A DNA stretch of 64,000 nucleotides, from the NCBI RefSeq assembly GCF_027580225.2, contig NC_073354.2:22961001-23025000 (forward strand). Direction: 5' to 3'. Of the stretch, positions 12,010-64,000 are shown piece by piece (the first letter of the stretch is position 1; every line of letters starts with the position of its first letter). The notes under the pieces are model-generated. The model searched no databases, was not told where the DNA came from, and worked only from the letters and a program-made list of their open reading frames with translations. Position numbers and translations under genes: made by a program. This stretch comes from Misgurnus anguillicaudatus. Its lineage: Eukaryota > Chordata > Actinopteri > Cypriniformes > Cobitidae.

Positions 12010-14773
12010 CCAATTTAAAAAAATTCTGGACAATAGACAAAAATACTGATGACTTTGCACTTAGATTTGTCCAATTAATGGTTCATCAAACCTATAACTG
12101 ATGAAATTTGCTGTTTAGTAAAAATGGGACTTGTCCATTGATGTTTTGCCCAAATGTTTCCAATACAAAATATATTAACGAAAAAATGGAGAAAGAGTGA
12201 ACCATAAAAAAATAAAATACTGTGTCTGTCAAATAAATTCACAAGTTTTTTGAAGACTAATAATGAGTGCATTTTCCACACATTCTAAAAAAGTGTTAAA
12301 TATTAGAAAAACTATAAACCGAACACAAAGAAAAGCCATTAATTGCTGTCAGCGTGTCATTGCTGGTGTACTCTGATGGGTACCATGATGTCTTTCTGTC
12401 AGACATTTCTGACAGTCTGGGTGCCCACGTCTCCTCCGGGCCTGGCACCAACCTAGGTTGTCGATTGAGGGGCCAAAAGCTATTTTCCGCTGAACTGCTC
12501 CGCTCTCTCCGAGGACGTGAAGTCTCAGGAAGCCTTCAGCCTTTCCCGTCGCTCGGAAAGAGGACTTCTGGCACCTCCGTTGCCATTGACGACGTGTTGG
12601 TTGGATCCCACGCGGTTGCCAGGCATCATTAAGACCCGATGGCACGGGTTTCTCTCTCCATAAGCAAGCCTTGAGAAAGGCAGGGGCAATTAAAGCTCTT
12701 CTCTGCCTGATAGCATAGAATGAGGCCCCTGGAGAGAGAGAGAGAGTGAGAGAGGTAAAGAGATGGAGGCATTGTTCTTCAGCTTTACCTTTGATGATGA
12801 TGCGATAGAGTGCATTGGGGTGGAAGAGTGGCTCGCATCATTGTTTAGCACAAGAGTATATTCGTGGACTGCATCCATGCCGTGCACTATATGGGTTGAG
12901 TCAGACTCCGAGCTCTGAGAGCCCTCAACGTGGAGCCATTTGTAGATTAGCTGCATCTGGCATATCAAGACCACTTCCATTAGTACTTAAATTAGGAAAC
13001 TTACAAGAAATGTCCTCAGAGCACTGGTGCCATCCCAAAGATGGGAGATGTGCCAGCGTATATTTTGAAGGAGGAGTTATTCTCAAAATAGCCTCCATTA
13101 CGGCTAATGTAGTTGAGGATTCAGACCGATCTACTTTTTCTTCCTCGCATTCTGCTTATAACCTATGGCTTCACGGCTAGTCATGTAGCTAATAATGAAG
13201 AGCTCCAGCGTGTGTGTGCTTGGATTCTAAATGAGGACTGGAAAATGCAAGCAGCCCACACTCTCGGCTCTGTGTGGTGATTGGAATTCTGGCTAGACTT
13301 TATGCAGGCATCTGCATTACATGCGCGCACACACGCAAAGACAAATTTGCATTACCGTTGCAATCATGCTGAGTGAGTCACGCCAACTGATAAGCTAGAG
13401 CAGAAGTCTAGACTCTTTCAAGCTCTTAACAGTATTGTGCGGCCCAGCGAATAACAGGATAACGGACCGCAGGTGTCCGCCCATCCTTCATTTTTTAAAT
13501 GCGAGAGAATGTGAAATGAATAATGTCTCGTGACGTGATTGTTTCAGGGCTCTTGTAGACATGATGCCATCTGAATTTAGGCCAGGCAACAACCAGCCAA
13601 GCAAATCTGACCAGTCACACCACATAAATCCAGACCAATCTCAAGGCCACTGACACTGGTACAGTGACACAAAGTGCAGATTCGAAATTTGTATGTGCTG
13701 TGCTTTTGTGGCTGTCCGGTAGCGTGATGTTGGGGTGGGTGGAGGGAAAATTAGCTCTGGCGATTGCATGCCAAGCCTGGAGGGTTGCAGGGTCATGTCT
13801 CTTTGACTGGGTCACTCTGTTCCTGATGATTGGACGTGATGCACGATCACACAAACACACATGCACGCTCTTTTGTGGGGGAGGAGAGGCTCACAGTGGT
13901 ACTGTGCAGCTGGAGCGATGTTTAGATGAATGGGATGTGACAACAGCCCTGCCAGACGAATGCCCACGTGAGGATTTTTGGGGGGTAGGAGGCGGCTGAA
14001 GGAAGAAGGATGATTAGGCCTGATGGTAGAGCTGATGCTATCTTCAGCTAGACCTCATATGTAGCCATTCGAACACTGTCCTGTTTGTTTGACTTGAAAT
14101 AATCAACATTTCAATAATTTACTGTAATGAACTGTGAGCTCAAGTGAACTTGAAGCTGTCTGTTGCAGGATCCACATGGGGACACTGTGCGTTTCAGATG
14201 GGATTGCAGTCTTGCTGGTAGCGCCAGTACTTCTTTATTTAACAGAGAGGGAAGGAATGAGATAGAAAGTAAAGGAGTGAGTGAATGAGTGAGTGAGTGA
14301 GGAAAACAGAAAGAGAGGATGAGGTAGACACAGTGAGATAGAGAGAGCGAGAGAGAATTAGATTTTCAAGCAGTATGTCCCACTTTATATGAGACAGAAG
14401 GGTGTTGGGCATGAATACTAAATAGTGTTTTCCCCAATTACAAGCCAAGCTGGGCCAGCTCGCTGCCACTGGGGGACAGCTGGAGCTCATATGCTTTGAT
14501 TTGACCAAGTGAAGTTCGGATGAGAGCTTCCCATATTGTTCCAGTGTGAGCGTTAGAGCGATTTATCAACGAAAAAGGGGCAACGTTAGGGGAGTGGAGC
14601 GCATGCGTGCAAAGCAAACATGAGAAGGTGTTAAGCACAAAGCGGTCTTTTTAAGGAAATAGGTTCAAGCCTGAATTTCTGCCATTGAAAGACTTTCAAT
14701 GCACGGCTCTAGGATTTGGAGAGCATCGTTTGTGTTGCTGGCCTTGGTGCTGAAATACACTTGTGCGTCTGCA

Positions 14774-14821
<48 letters not shown>

Positions 14822-15558
14822 AAGAGAGAAATGCACAAGTGCACTATAGCAGCACACACATCAACAGGATTTGAAAGAATATGAGAAAAAGTGTTAGCTT
14901 GCTGAAAGAGAGAATAGTGAAGTATTCAATTGTGTCTTGTTTCTGAACGCAAAGACATAGTTTTTTTAAGTATTCTGTATGACCTGTTAAACATTCAAGT
15001 CTGAACATTTAATAGCTAAACTTTTATTGCTTTTAAAGGATCAAGTGCCTGCACTTCATTATTTTATAGGGTTCAAAAAACTCCCCAGTGATTCCCCTTT
15101 TTATAACATTCCTTCTAAAGGCATTCATGATTCTCTCGAAATCTCTAAAAAAATGGCAGATTTTATTCCTTACGAACGTAACATGTTTCTAAACTTTAAA
15201 GGCAGCACCTGTCACTTATTATATTTTTAAATAAATGAATACTGACAGTTTTTGTTTTTTACCCCCGGATCTGACACGGTGATAATGGAGGCACGCAATG
15301 GCTTCAGACATCTGTATGTCTCTCAGAATAAATGCGCTGTACATCAGTCTGCAGGTTTCACTTAACTGCAATTTATGACAAATGACGGTGAAAAGCATTT
15401 CTCTTCTCTAACAGAAAATGAGTTTTGAGGAACAGTTTTGAGGGACACGCTGCGGAAGATTCAGTCTAATCGCACCACACAGGAGGAGCTCCTCGGAAAA
15501 TACACCTGTCCCACCATCAACCAGTGAATCAGGTAATGCACTTTACACGATTCGTTCA
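12010..15558. other. non-coding interval with simple repeats
   Basis: No coding exon recognised on either strand. Short ORFs here are unrelated to known families. Simple repeats: GA-rich near 12731-12756 and 14263-14357, and (CA)n at 14775-14817. 12340-13600 is relatively repeat-poor and GC-balanced. It could hold 5' UTR exons or regulatory DNA of myt1l, but nothing here proves it. Confidence 0.4.
14775..14817. repeat. (CA)n microsatellite
   Basis: An uninterrupted run of about 21 CA units. Confidence 0.95.
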
Positions 15559-15560
15559 TT

Positions 15561-17057
15561 AGGGCTGCTAATTTAATGCGCTAATTCAGTATAATTAATT
15601 GCAAAAAATTGCAATTAAAAAAAACATTCATGCCCCCGACCCGTACCTAAACTTCATAATAAGACATTTTTACAACCATTAGAGCAATTTAAGCTTACAG
15701 TGCATTACAACCTTCATGTTTTAGTAAGTGTTGTGTGTGGTCCGTGTAGCACAAACTACCCCTAAAGGTAACACGGCAAACTGCCTTCACTGTCATCTGT
15801 GAAAGGACCCACAGTCTGCCTCAAACAAACTCACATGATTGTAAACTGAATTTCTCTAGACCTGTCGAGACAGACCTGTCCATCAGAGGAGAGGAGGAAA
15901 GGAAAGATGAGCCTCCTTAAAATATATCCCGAATAAATTCAACTAAAGTGATTCAACAAGAATTTGACCTACAGTATAATGTGATTAACTCAGTTACTAA
16001 ACTGACCAATCAGAAAATCGCAATTCAAATGACACAACGTCATTTACTTAAAGGAATGGTTCACTCAAAAATGAAAATAAAGTCATAAATTACTCACCCT
16101 CATGTCGTTCATAAATCTTCGGAACACAGTTTTAGATTTAGTCCAAGAGCTTTCTGACCCTCCATTGAAAATCTATGTACGGTTTACTGTTCATGTCTAG
16201 AAAGGTAATAAAAACATCATCAAAGTAGTCCATGTGACATCAGTGGGTCTGTTAGAATGTGTTGAAGCATCAAAAATACATTTTGGTCCAAAAATAACAA
16301 AAATTATGACTTTATTCAGCATTGTCTTCTCTTCCGGTTCTGTTGTGAACCGCGTGCACGAGACTAAAGTCACGTGACTGCAGTGACGTGGCTGACGTGT
16401 TATCCTCAGACATGTTTGCAAAGTTTTTTTTTCAAACTGTAAACGAAGCTCGGGCGCATAAAAAAGAAACAGCTGGGGTGCACCAGATAATACGTTGGCC
16501 TCGTCATACATCAGCCACGTGCATGCAGTTCACAACAGAACCGGAAGAGAAGACAGTGCTGAATAAAGTCGTAATTTTTGTTATTTTTGGATCAAAATTT
16601 ATTTTCAATGCTTCAACACATTCTAACTGACCCACTGATGTCACATGGACTAATTTGATGATGTTTTTATTACCTTTCTGGACATGGACAATACATAGAT
16701 TTTCAATGGAGGGTCAGAAAGCTCTCGAACTAAATCTAAAAAATCTTGAACTGTGTTCTAAGATAAACGGAGGTCTTCTGAATTTGGAACGACATGAGGG
16801 TGAGTCATTAATGACATTATTTTCATTTTTGGGTGAACTATCACTTTAAGTGAATTTTCTTTCTCTGTGACTAAAAAAACAAAAAGAAAGGCAAAATAAT
16901 AAATGAACCCATGCATTTTAAGCCATTGAAAGGCTTCCAATAAAATAGAAATAAAACAATAAATTGACTATATCCACTTTTTGTAATGACTTATGTTTTG
17001 TGGGCAATTACATATATAAACTTAATTCAATTAAAGATTGTTGTGAATTGACAGCCT
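15561..17057. mobile_element. hAT-like remnant split by a foldback element
   Basis: Left TAGGGCTGCTAATTTAATG and right GAATTGACAGCCTTAATT are consistent with diverged inverted termini of one element. The interior contains the intact foldback element at 16048-16849. No transposase ORF. Confidence 0.45.
16048..16849. mobile_element. TTAA-type foldback element of about 800 bp
   Basis: Starts TTAAAGGAATGGTTCACTC and ends GGGTGAACTATCACTTTAA. The halves pair throughout, for example TCTTCTCTTCCGGTTCTGTT with its complement AACAGAACCGGAAGAGAAGA. Spurious ORFs appear on both strands because of the palindrome. Confidence 0.85.
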
Positions 17058-17067
17058 TAATTGTTAT

Positions 17068-17444
17068 TAGGGCTGTGCAAAAATATCGATACAGCTAACT
17101 ATCACGATACCTAATAGTGTATCAATATTTCAATCTCTACTATCGGTATTTTAAAAACCATCAAATCCCCCTGTGTGTGTCAAACGACCTCATCCACCGT
17201 TGCTGTAGTTGTCACTGTCCATTTGTCTGCCATATACATCCATTCGGCCAATGTCTCAGAAGTTAGCGGGAGTGAGAAAATTCGGTGTTCAGCTCTATTT
17301 TTTTACATTTTTAATAAAAAAAGAAAAAGTATTGCAATGTATCGCAACATGCAACGTATTGTATTGTACCGTGATACATTCTATCATGACTCATGTATTG
17401 TGATACGTATCGTATCGGGAGGCCTTTGCCAATACCCAGCCCTA
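17068..17444. mobile_element. hAT MITE with 8-bp target duplication
   Basis: 377 bp. Begins TAGGGCTGTGC, ends CCCAGCCCTA, and is flanked on both sides by ATTGTTAT (17060-17067 and 17445-17452). An 8-bp duplication plus these termini is diagnostic of hAT transposition. The interior has inverted ATCGATAC/GTATCG-type motifs. Confidence 0.9.
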
Positions 17445-17832
17445 ATTGTTATACAACACCCTGCATTTTTGCTTTTTTGTTTCCTGAACACATGAAGAAC
17501 ATGAGACATGTACTGTCAAATTCATAATAGGACAAAAACACTAAATCTTCAAACAATATGAACTAGTAAAGCATTGCAGCCACGATGTACCACGTGACAT
17601 GATCAATGTGTGGCATTGTCTAAGGTTACCCAGTTGGTAGTTTTTATAATAAACATATTCTTTATTATTTATGAGCCTTCTATTATGCAGCTCAATTTTT
17701 TCCATAACCATTCATGCTGCAGACATCATTGCCCTTTTACAATACCGTAAGAAGCACCGGGCATACCGTGGCTTTTACGGTAGCTTAGATAGTAGACAGG
17801 AGGTCAGACTAATTGCTGATTCTTTTCCCCAG

Positions 17833-59227
<41,395 letters not shown>

Positions 59228-61855
59228 CCTGCTGCAAACAAGCGTTAGCCAAGAAAAGGGGGCTTGAGCGGAGAATGAAATCGATAAGAATAAAAAAACA
59301 CACATCATGTATAAATTATGGATAACTAGTATGATTTTTTTGCTGCTGTAATTTATTGTATTATTTGGCATTATTTATTATTCTGTTATGCTTTGGAAAA
59401 ATACATAACTTATTTGTTGCCTTGCTTTAGGATGACGATTGCCAATGGCAAATGTTTTGAGGAACATTCATGTTTTGTACATTTTTCATATGACCTGACA
59501 TAATGTGATGTACTGTTTATAGCTGCTAATGTATGCACATTTTAGTGTATATGTATTTATTAATTGTAAACAAAAACCATCCATTATTTTAAATCTGAAA
59601 AAATGGTGCAGAGGGGGGTACACTGAGGGAATGTAAGGGCAATCAGCTTCTTTTTACGGAACTAATAGGAGCTACGTGCTGCGTAGGCTGTTTAATGGAT
59701 GTACAGTGATACATTTTTGTGGTTCGATTTTGGCTACATTTTGTAAAACTATTAAGAAACGTTGTCTTTCGGTTATGAAATCATATTTATAGTGGTCAGT
59801 GTGGGCACTCTAATGCAGTATGTGAATTGTTTCTGTTTTGCTTGTTTTTTTTTTTAAGTTTGGTTGTTTTATCTTTTATTTCCCAAAATAGATGGAAAAA
59901 AAAACAGAAAAAACAACAATTTTGTGAACGCAAACATCATGACACGGAAACTTACTGGTGTAAATCCCAAGACAGCGAGAGAAATATTTCATAACTTTAC
60001 GAGTATTTTCAAAATCCATTCTCTAAAAGCCCGGCCGGGTCAAGCCAATATGGAAAAAAATCTGAAGGAGACAATCCAACATGAATTATTAATGTATTGA
60101 TGATCATAAAATGTTAGTGGTAGTATGATAGAATATCAGCAATATATGATAACGAATCAATCATTTATTTAGATATGGGATGCAAACGTTTGGGTATATG
60201 CAATTTCTTATTCTTACCATAGTAGAAAGCTGATGAATCTTTTTACTAAATGTAAAGTATTAAGTTTTATATAAATCTTTTAATACAGTCATGTTTAGGG
60301 TTTAAACATGGGTGATCAAGTCTAAAAGAATGAATGCATTATGGTTTAACATTTCACATGTTCAATTTTGCACAGGGACACCTTTGTTTCCATGTTTTGG
60401 TGTTTTTATTTGTTCGAGGAGACCAAGGAGGTGCCCAGAAGTTTGAATTGTGGGAAGTTTTTTGAAGAAAGTAAATCTGTGTGTGAATGTTAGTTTTATC
60501 AGTGTGCTGGATATACAGGGTTAATGTCACCATCCATACGTCATTGTGTCATACAGTAGTAATGCAGCACTCGTCTTGTAGATTTTGTCCAAACAATCAT
60601 GTAGAGATCCATCTGGTCACAACAATGACAAGTATGTCACCAATGCAAACTCATCATATTACATGGCTATGACAGTGGATTCCAATTATATACAGTATTA
60701 AGAGAGGTCAGCTTGCCACCTGTGGTAAACTGCAACTCAGTTTCATTGCTTTTTTAGGTTTATGAGAAATCAGTGGCACTTTAAGCTCTAAGAATCATGG
60801 AAATAACAAATTACAGAAACTTTTGATATAAACAATGACGCAGTGTGGTACGGGTCTAGGTTACATTAGTGTGTGGGCTATTACCGTCAATAAGAGGGTG
60901 GTTCACTTACACGAATAATTCATTTTACGTCATAATATATATATATAGGACATGTACAGTTATAGTCCGAGAACCCCACGTTCATTTCCGTTTACTCAGA
61001 GCCCTTTTGAAGCATCAAGCATAGTCATATACAGGGCTGATTTTCAGTGGTGGATTTTAAAGTTCCTTGTGTTTACCGAGCATGAGTCGCAGTGATTTTT
61101 AGTGTGAAATGACTCTGGTTGATGCTGAGGCTTTGTTTCTAATTTATGTATTATTAAGGCTAGCATTGTGTTTCCAGAGAGCTCATGCAAATGGTGCTAG
61201 TCACTCTTATTTATTGTTTTGTAATATCCAGACATCTGCTCCCCCCATGACGCCACATTTATCTCTCCAGAAGCTTTGTGTATGCAGCTTATTTCCGAGA
61301 TAGCAATGCTTTTAACACTGGTAGGAAAATACAATATCCTCTCATCCACTATCGTAACCGATTAGACAGGAAAAGGGATTTTAAGCACAATTCTGCTGCT
61401 CATTTTCAGTTGGCACATATTATACTATCTACTTCAAAAGGTTATCTGTGACTATTTAAATAGAAAACTATCTATGGTGTCACATGCTTGAATGCAAAAT
61501 ACTTTTCTTATTATTAATAATTGTGAAATCATCAGGTTACGAGTTTCCATTTCGAATGGATTTTAATTAACCATTTTAAACCAGGATTTTTTCTATTAAA
61601 AAGAAAGAAAGAAACACGGCTTTCTTAATGTCTCTTGCTCTCTTCCTCTCTATCCAGCTCTTTAGCAATCTTTTGCTCAGTTTTATTTTCCAACCACATG
61701 GCATGGTTTTTGTTAATATGATACTTCTTTTTGCTCTAAGTGTTTAAGATCACAAGTTGCAGTGATATTTCATTTTGAAATTGTGAACTTTGTACAATTT
61801 TTATCATGCTGGTGTTAACATCTCTTACTCAATAAAACTTGTGTTGCCACATTAA
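59228..61855 (+). other. myt1l: myt1l 3' untranslated region
   Basis: AT-rich sequence of about 2.6 kb between the stop codon and the AATAAA at 61831, with no ORF resembling a gene. A long 3' UTR is usual for MYT1L. An early AATAAA at 59289 could produce a very short alternative 3' end. The 3' limit is inferred from the poly(A) signal, not observed. Confidence 0.7.
61831..61836 (+). terminator. poly(A) signal AATAAA of myt1l
   Basis: A canonical hexamer followed within about 20 bases by a GTGTTG-type GT-rich stretch, as expected for cleavage and polyadenylation. It is the most convincing signal downstream of the stop codon. Confidence 0.65.
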
Positions 61856-63110
61856 AAGTCTCTTTTATTCTACGTGAGCACATTGAATAACTACATTAAA
61901 TTATTTCTTAGAGAATGAAATATCACAGTTGAATAAAATTTAGTAAAATACAAGCAATCGACTCATAACAACTTACTTGCATCCCATGTAGACACAAAGA
62001 AACCATGACTCAGACAACTTCAAATATTCTCACGTTTTGACATCTGTCATATCGTTGTTTAGGGACATCCCAGGCTTTGTCATAATCGCCCCTTATAGAC
62101 TTTCATTCACTATTCCCTATGTTTCTTCACCAGTATGCAGTCTAAAAAAACAAGTGGTAATTCAGACACTGGGGCATTGTAAGGTGTGGAAATTCCCACA
62201 TGCACAAAACACTTGTAAGAGAGTTATTGTAGGAGGAGATTATGTAGTATAAATATCTTAGTATTTCACTGTAAAAATTTGCTGTAATTATGCAGCTGGT
62301 TGCCAGTAACTTACTGTAAAAGATAAAGATTGAAAATGTTTTATGGTCATTTACCTTTTGTCAGTAAATAACATAAATGTAAAATCTCCAGTAAGTAACT
62401 GGCAGCTAGTTGCCAGTAATACTGTAATTTCTAAAGACATTTTTAAAGTGCAAATTCCTAGATTCTATAGTGTTTTTAACCGTACCAACAGACCGTAATA
62501 GTACTAGTTTACCATATTATTATTATTACCATAATAGTAATAGTTTAATACTACATAATACTAATATTAATACTTGAGAATAGTAGAGAACACTGTAAAA
62601 CATGATAGCCTCATGAAGTTATATTATGTACTACTTCTTGTAAGTTGTAGATATAAAACTCATGTTTGTAAGTTTCCAAAAAGTTAGACTTAACGTTACA
62701 CATGGTCTCAACTACTTCATATCTTCAAGTTTTTAGGGCAGCATGGTGAACTTTCATTTCTTTGACTTTAGTTTAACTAGCTTGGAATGTTATAGATTGT
62801 GTATAGAAGTGTACTTTTATATATACAGTATACTTTCATTTATACTTCGACTTCAGTATTTTAATGTTACATGTTAATTCCCTCACAGTAGATAGCAGCC
62901 GCTAGCTGTGAATGTATAGGCCTACATCAGTTGTATTCTAGTTTTTGTTGTGCACTTGATAATGTATTTTTTCCCACATGAAAAAGTAGCCTACTGTAGT
63001 ATACTTTAGTATTTAGGTATTTTGAGTATGTCAGTGCGTTTTAGTTTCAGTACTTGAGGTTCTTGGTTCTTTAAGCAGTTATTTTTTATAAATAAATTAG
63101 CCTTATGTTA
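61856..63110. other. intergenic DNA after myt1l
   Basis: AT-rich, no gene recognised. Includes a MITE at 62269-62451 with ends CACTGTAAAAATTTGC and ACATTTTTAAAGTG, related to the one at 1485-1903. Confidence 0.5.
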
Positions 63111-63114
63111 GAGC

Positions 63115-64000
63115 TTGACATCAGCCTGACCATTGGGTTCTAATGTCAATTGTACAGTGTATTCTGACATCAATCAGACGTTGGGTTTTGACGTCAAACT
63201 GACAGGTTCTGGCATTGGGGACTGACGTCAATCAAACATTGGGATTTGACGTCAGACTGATGTTGAGTTCTGATGTCAATCAGACATTGGGTTTTGACGT
63301 CAGACTGACGTTTGGTTCTGATGTCAATCAGACATTGGGTTCTGACGTCAGACTGACGTTGGGTTCTGACGTCAAACAGACGTTGGGTTCTGACGTCAGG
63401 CAGACGTTGGGTTCTGACATCATGCAGACGTTGGGTTCTGACGTCATGCAGACGTTGGGTTCTGACGTCAGGCAGACGTTGGGCTCTGACATCAATCAGA
63501 CGTTGGGTTCTGATGTCAGGCAGACGTTGGGTTCTGATGTCAGACTGACGCTGGGTTCTGACATAAATCAGACGTTGGGTTCTGAAATAAATCAGACGTT
63601 TGCTTCTGATGTCAATCAGAAGTTGGGTTCTGACATCAATCAGATGTTGGGTTCTGACGTCAATCAGACGTTGGGTTCTGACGTCATACAGACGTTGGGT
63701 TCTGACGTGATGCAGACGTTGGGTTCTGACATCAGGCAGACGTTGGGTTCTCTCGTCAATCAGACGTTGGGTTCTGATGTCAGACTGATGTTGGGTTCTC
63801 TCGTCAATCAGACGTTGGGTTCTGATGTCAGACTGATGTTGGGTTCTGACGTCAATGAGACATTGGCTTCTGACGTCAGACTGACGTTGGGTTCTGACAT
63901 AAATCAGACGTTGGCTTCTGACATCAATTAAAAGTTGGGTTCTGACGTCAATCAGACGTTGGGTTCTGACGTCAATCAGACGTTGGGTTCTGATGTCAAT
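63115..64000. repeat. 24-bp minisatellite rich in TGACGTCA
   Basis: At least 35 tandem units of the type CAGACGTTGGGTTCTGACGTCAAT, with variants (GACATCAAT, GATGTCAGA, CTCGTCAAT). Because 24 is a multiple of three, the array keeps a 238-codon frame open (SDVNQTLG repeats) that is very unlikely to be a gene. The array continues beyond the window. Confidence 0.95.

Noticed and set aside
16197..16630. ORFs on both strands with similar peptides
   Set aside because: They arise from the palindromic arms of the foldback element at 16048-16849.
63215..63931. 238-codon open frame of SDVNQTLG repeats
   Set aside because: It is an artefact of a 24-bp tandem repeat. There are no splice signals, no non-repeat coding sequence, and it starts and stops wherever repeat variants allow.

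Overview
The window is vertebrate nuclear DNA, most likely from a cyprinid (carp/zebrafish-type) fish. It holds one protein-coding gene in about 20 short exons with GT/AG borders. The introns are packed with small non-autonomous DNA transposons: foldback elements flanked by TTAA, hAT-like elements and mariner-like MITEs. No bacterial-type operons, rRNA, tRNA or CRISPR features were seen. The species assignment is an inference from the style of the repeats and the gene.

The gene is myt1l (myelin transcription factor 1-like), on the + strand, from the start codon at 17833 to the stop at 59225-59227. The joined exons give about 1,218 codons: an N-terminal CCHHC zinc finger, a long Glu/Asp tract, a conserved neural regulatory region, fingers 2-3, the central MYT1 domain with a Ser-rich stretch, fingers 4-6 and a C-terminal coiled coil. 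All exon phases agree except at one junction. After exon 9 (about 43031) there is no GT donor where homology demands one. The 3' UTR runs to a canonical AATAAA at 61831. I cannot tell which teleost paralog (myt1la or myt1lb) this is.

Layout: 1-17.8 kb is upstream or 5'-UTR-intron DNA with many nested repeats and no recognised exon. 17.8-20.5 kb holds exons 1-3 (start codon and finger 1). 20.5-30.1 kb is a large intron with a roughly 100-bp tandem satellite carried inside an inverted-repeat element. 30.1-32.8 kb holds the two big exons (acidic tract, neural region). 37.3-43.1 kb holds fingers 2-3 and the start of the MYT1 domain. 45.7-50.1 kb holds the rest of that domain. 52.2-56.1 kb holds fingers 4-6 and the first coiled-coil exons. 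59.1-61.9 kb holds the last exon and 3' UTR. 61.9-64 kb is intergenic and ends in a 24-bp minisatellite, rich in TGACGTCA, that runs off the window.

I found no new multi-gene system. The points most worth following up are the abnormal exon 9/10 splice junction, the CRE-like minisatellite, the transposon-borne satellite, and the many long hairpins that will be transcribed inside this neuronal gene.
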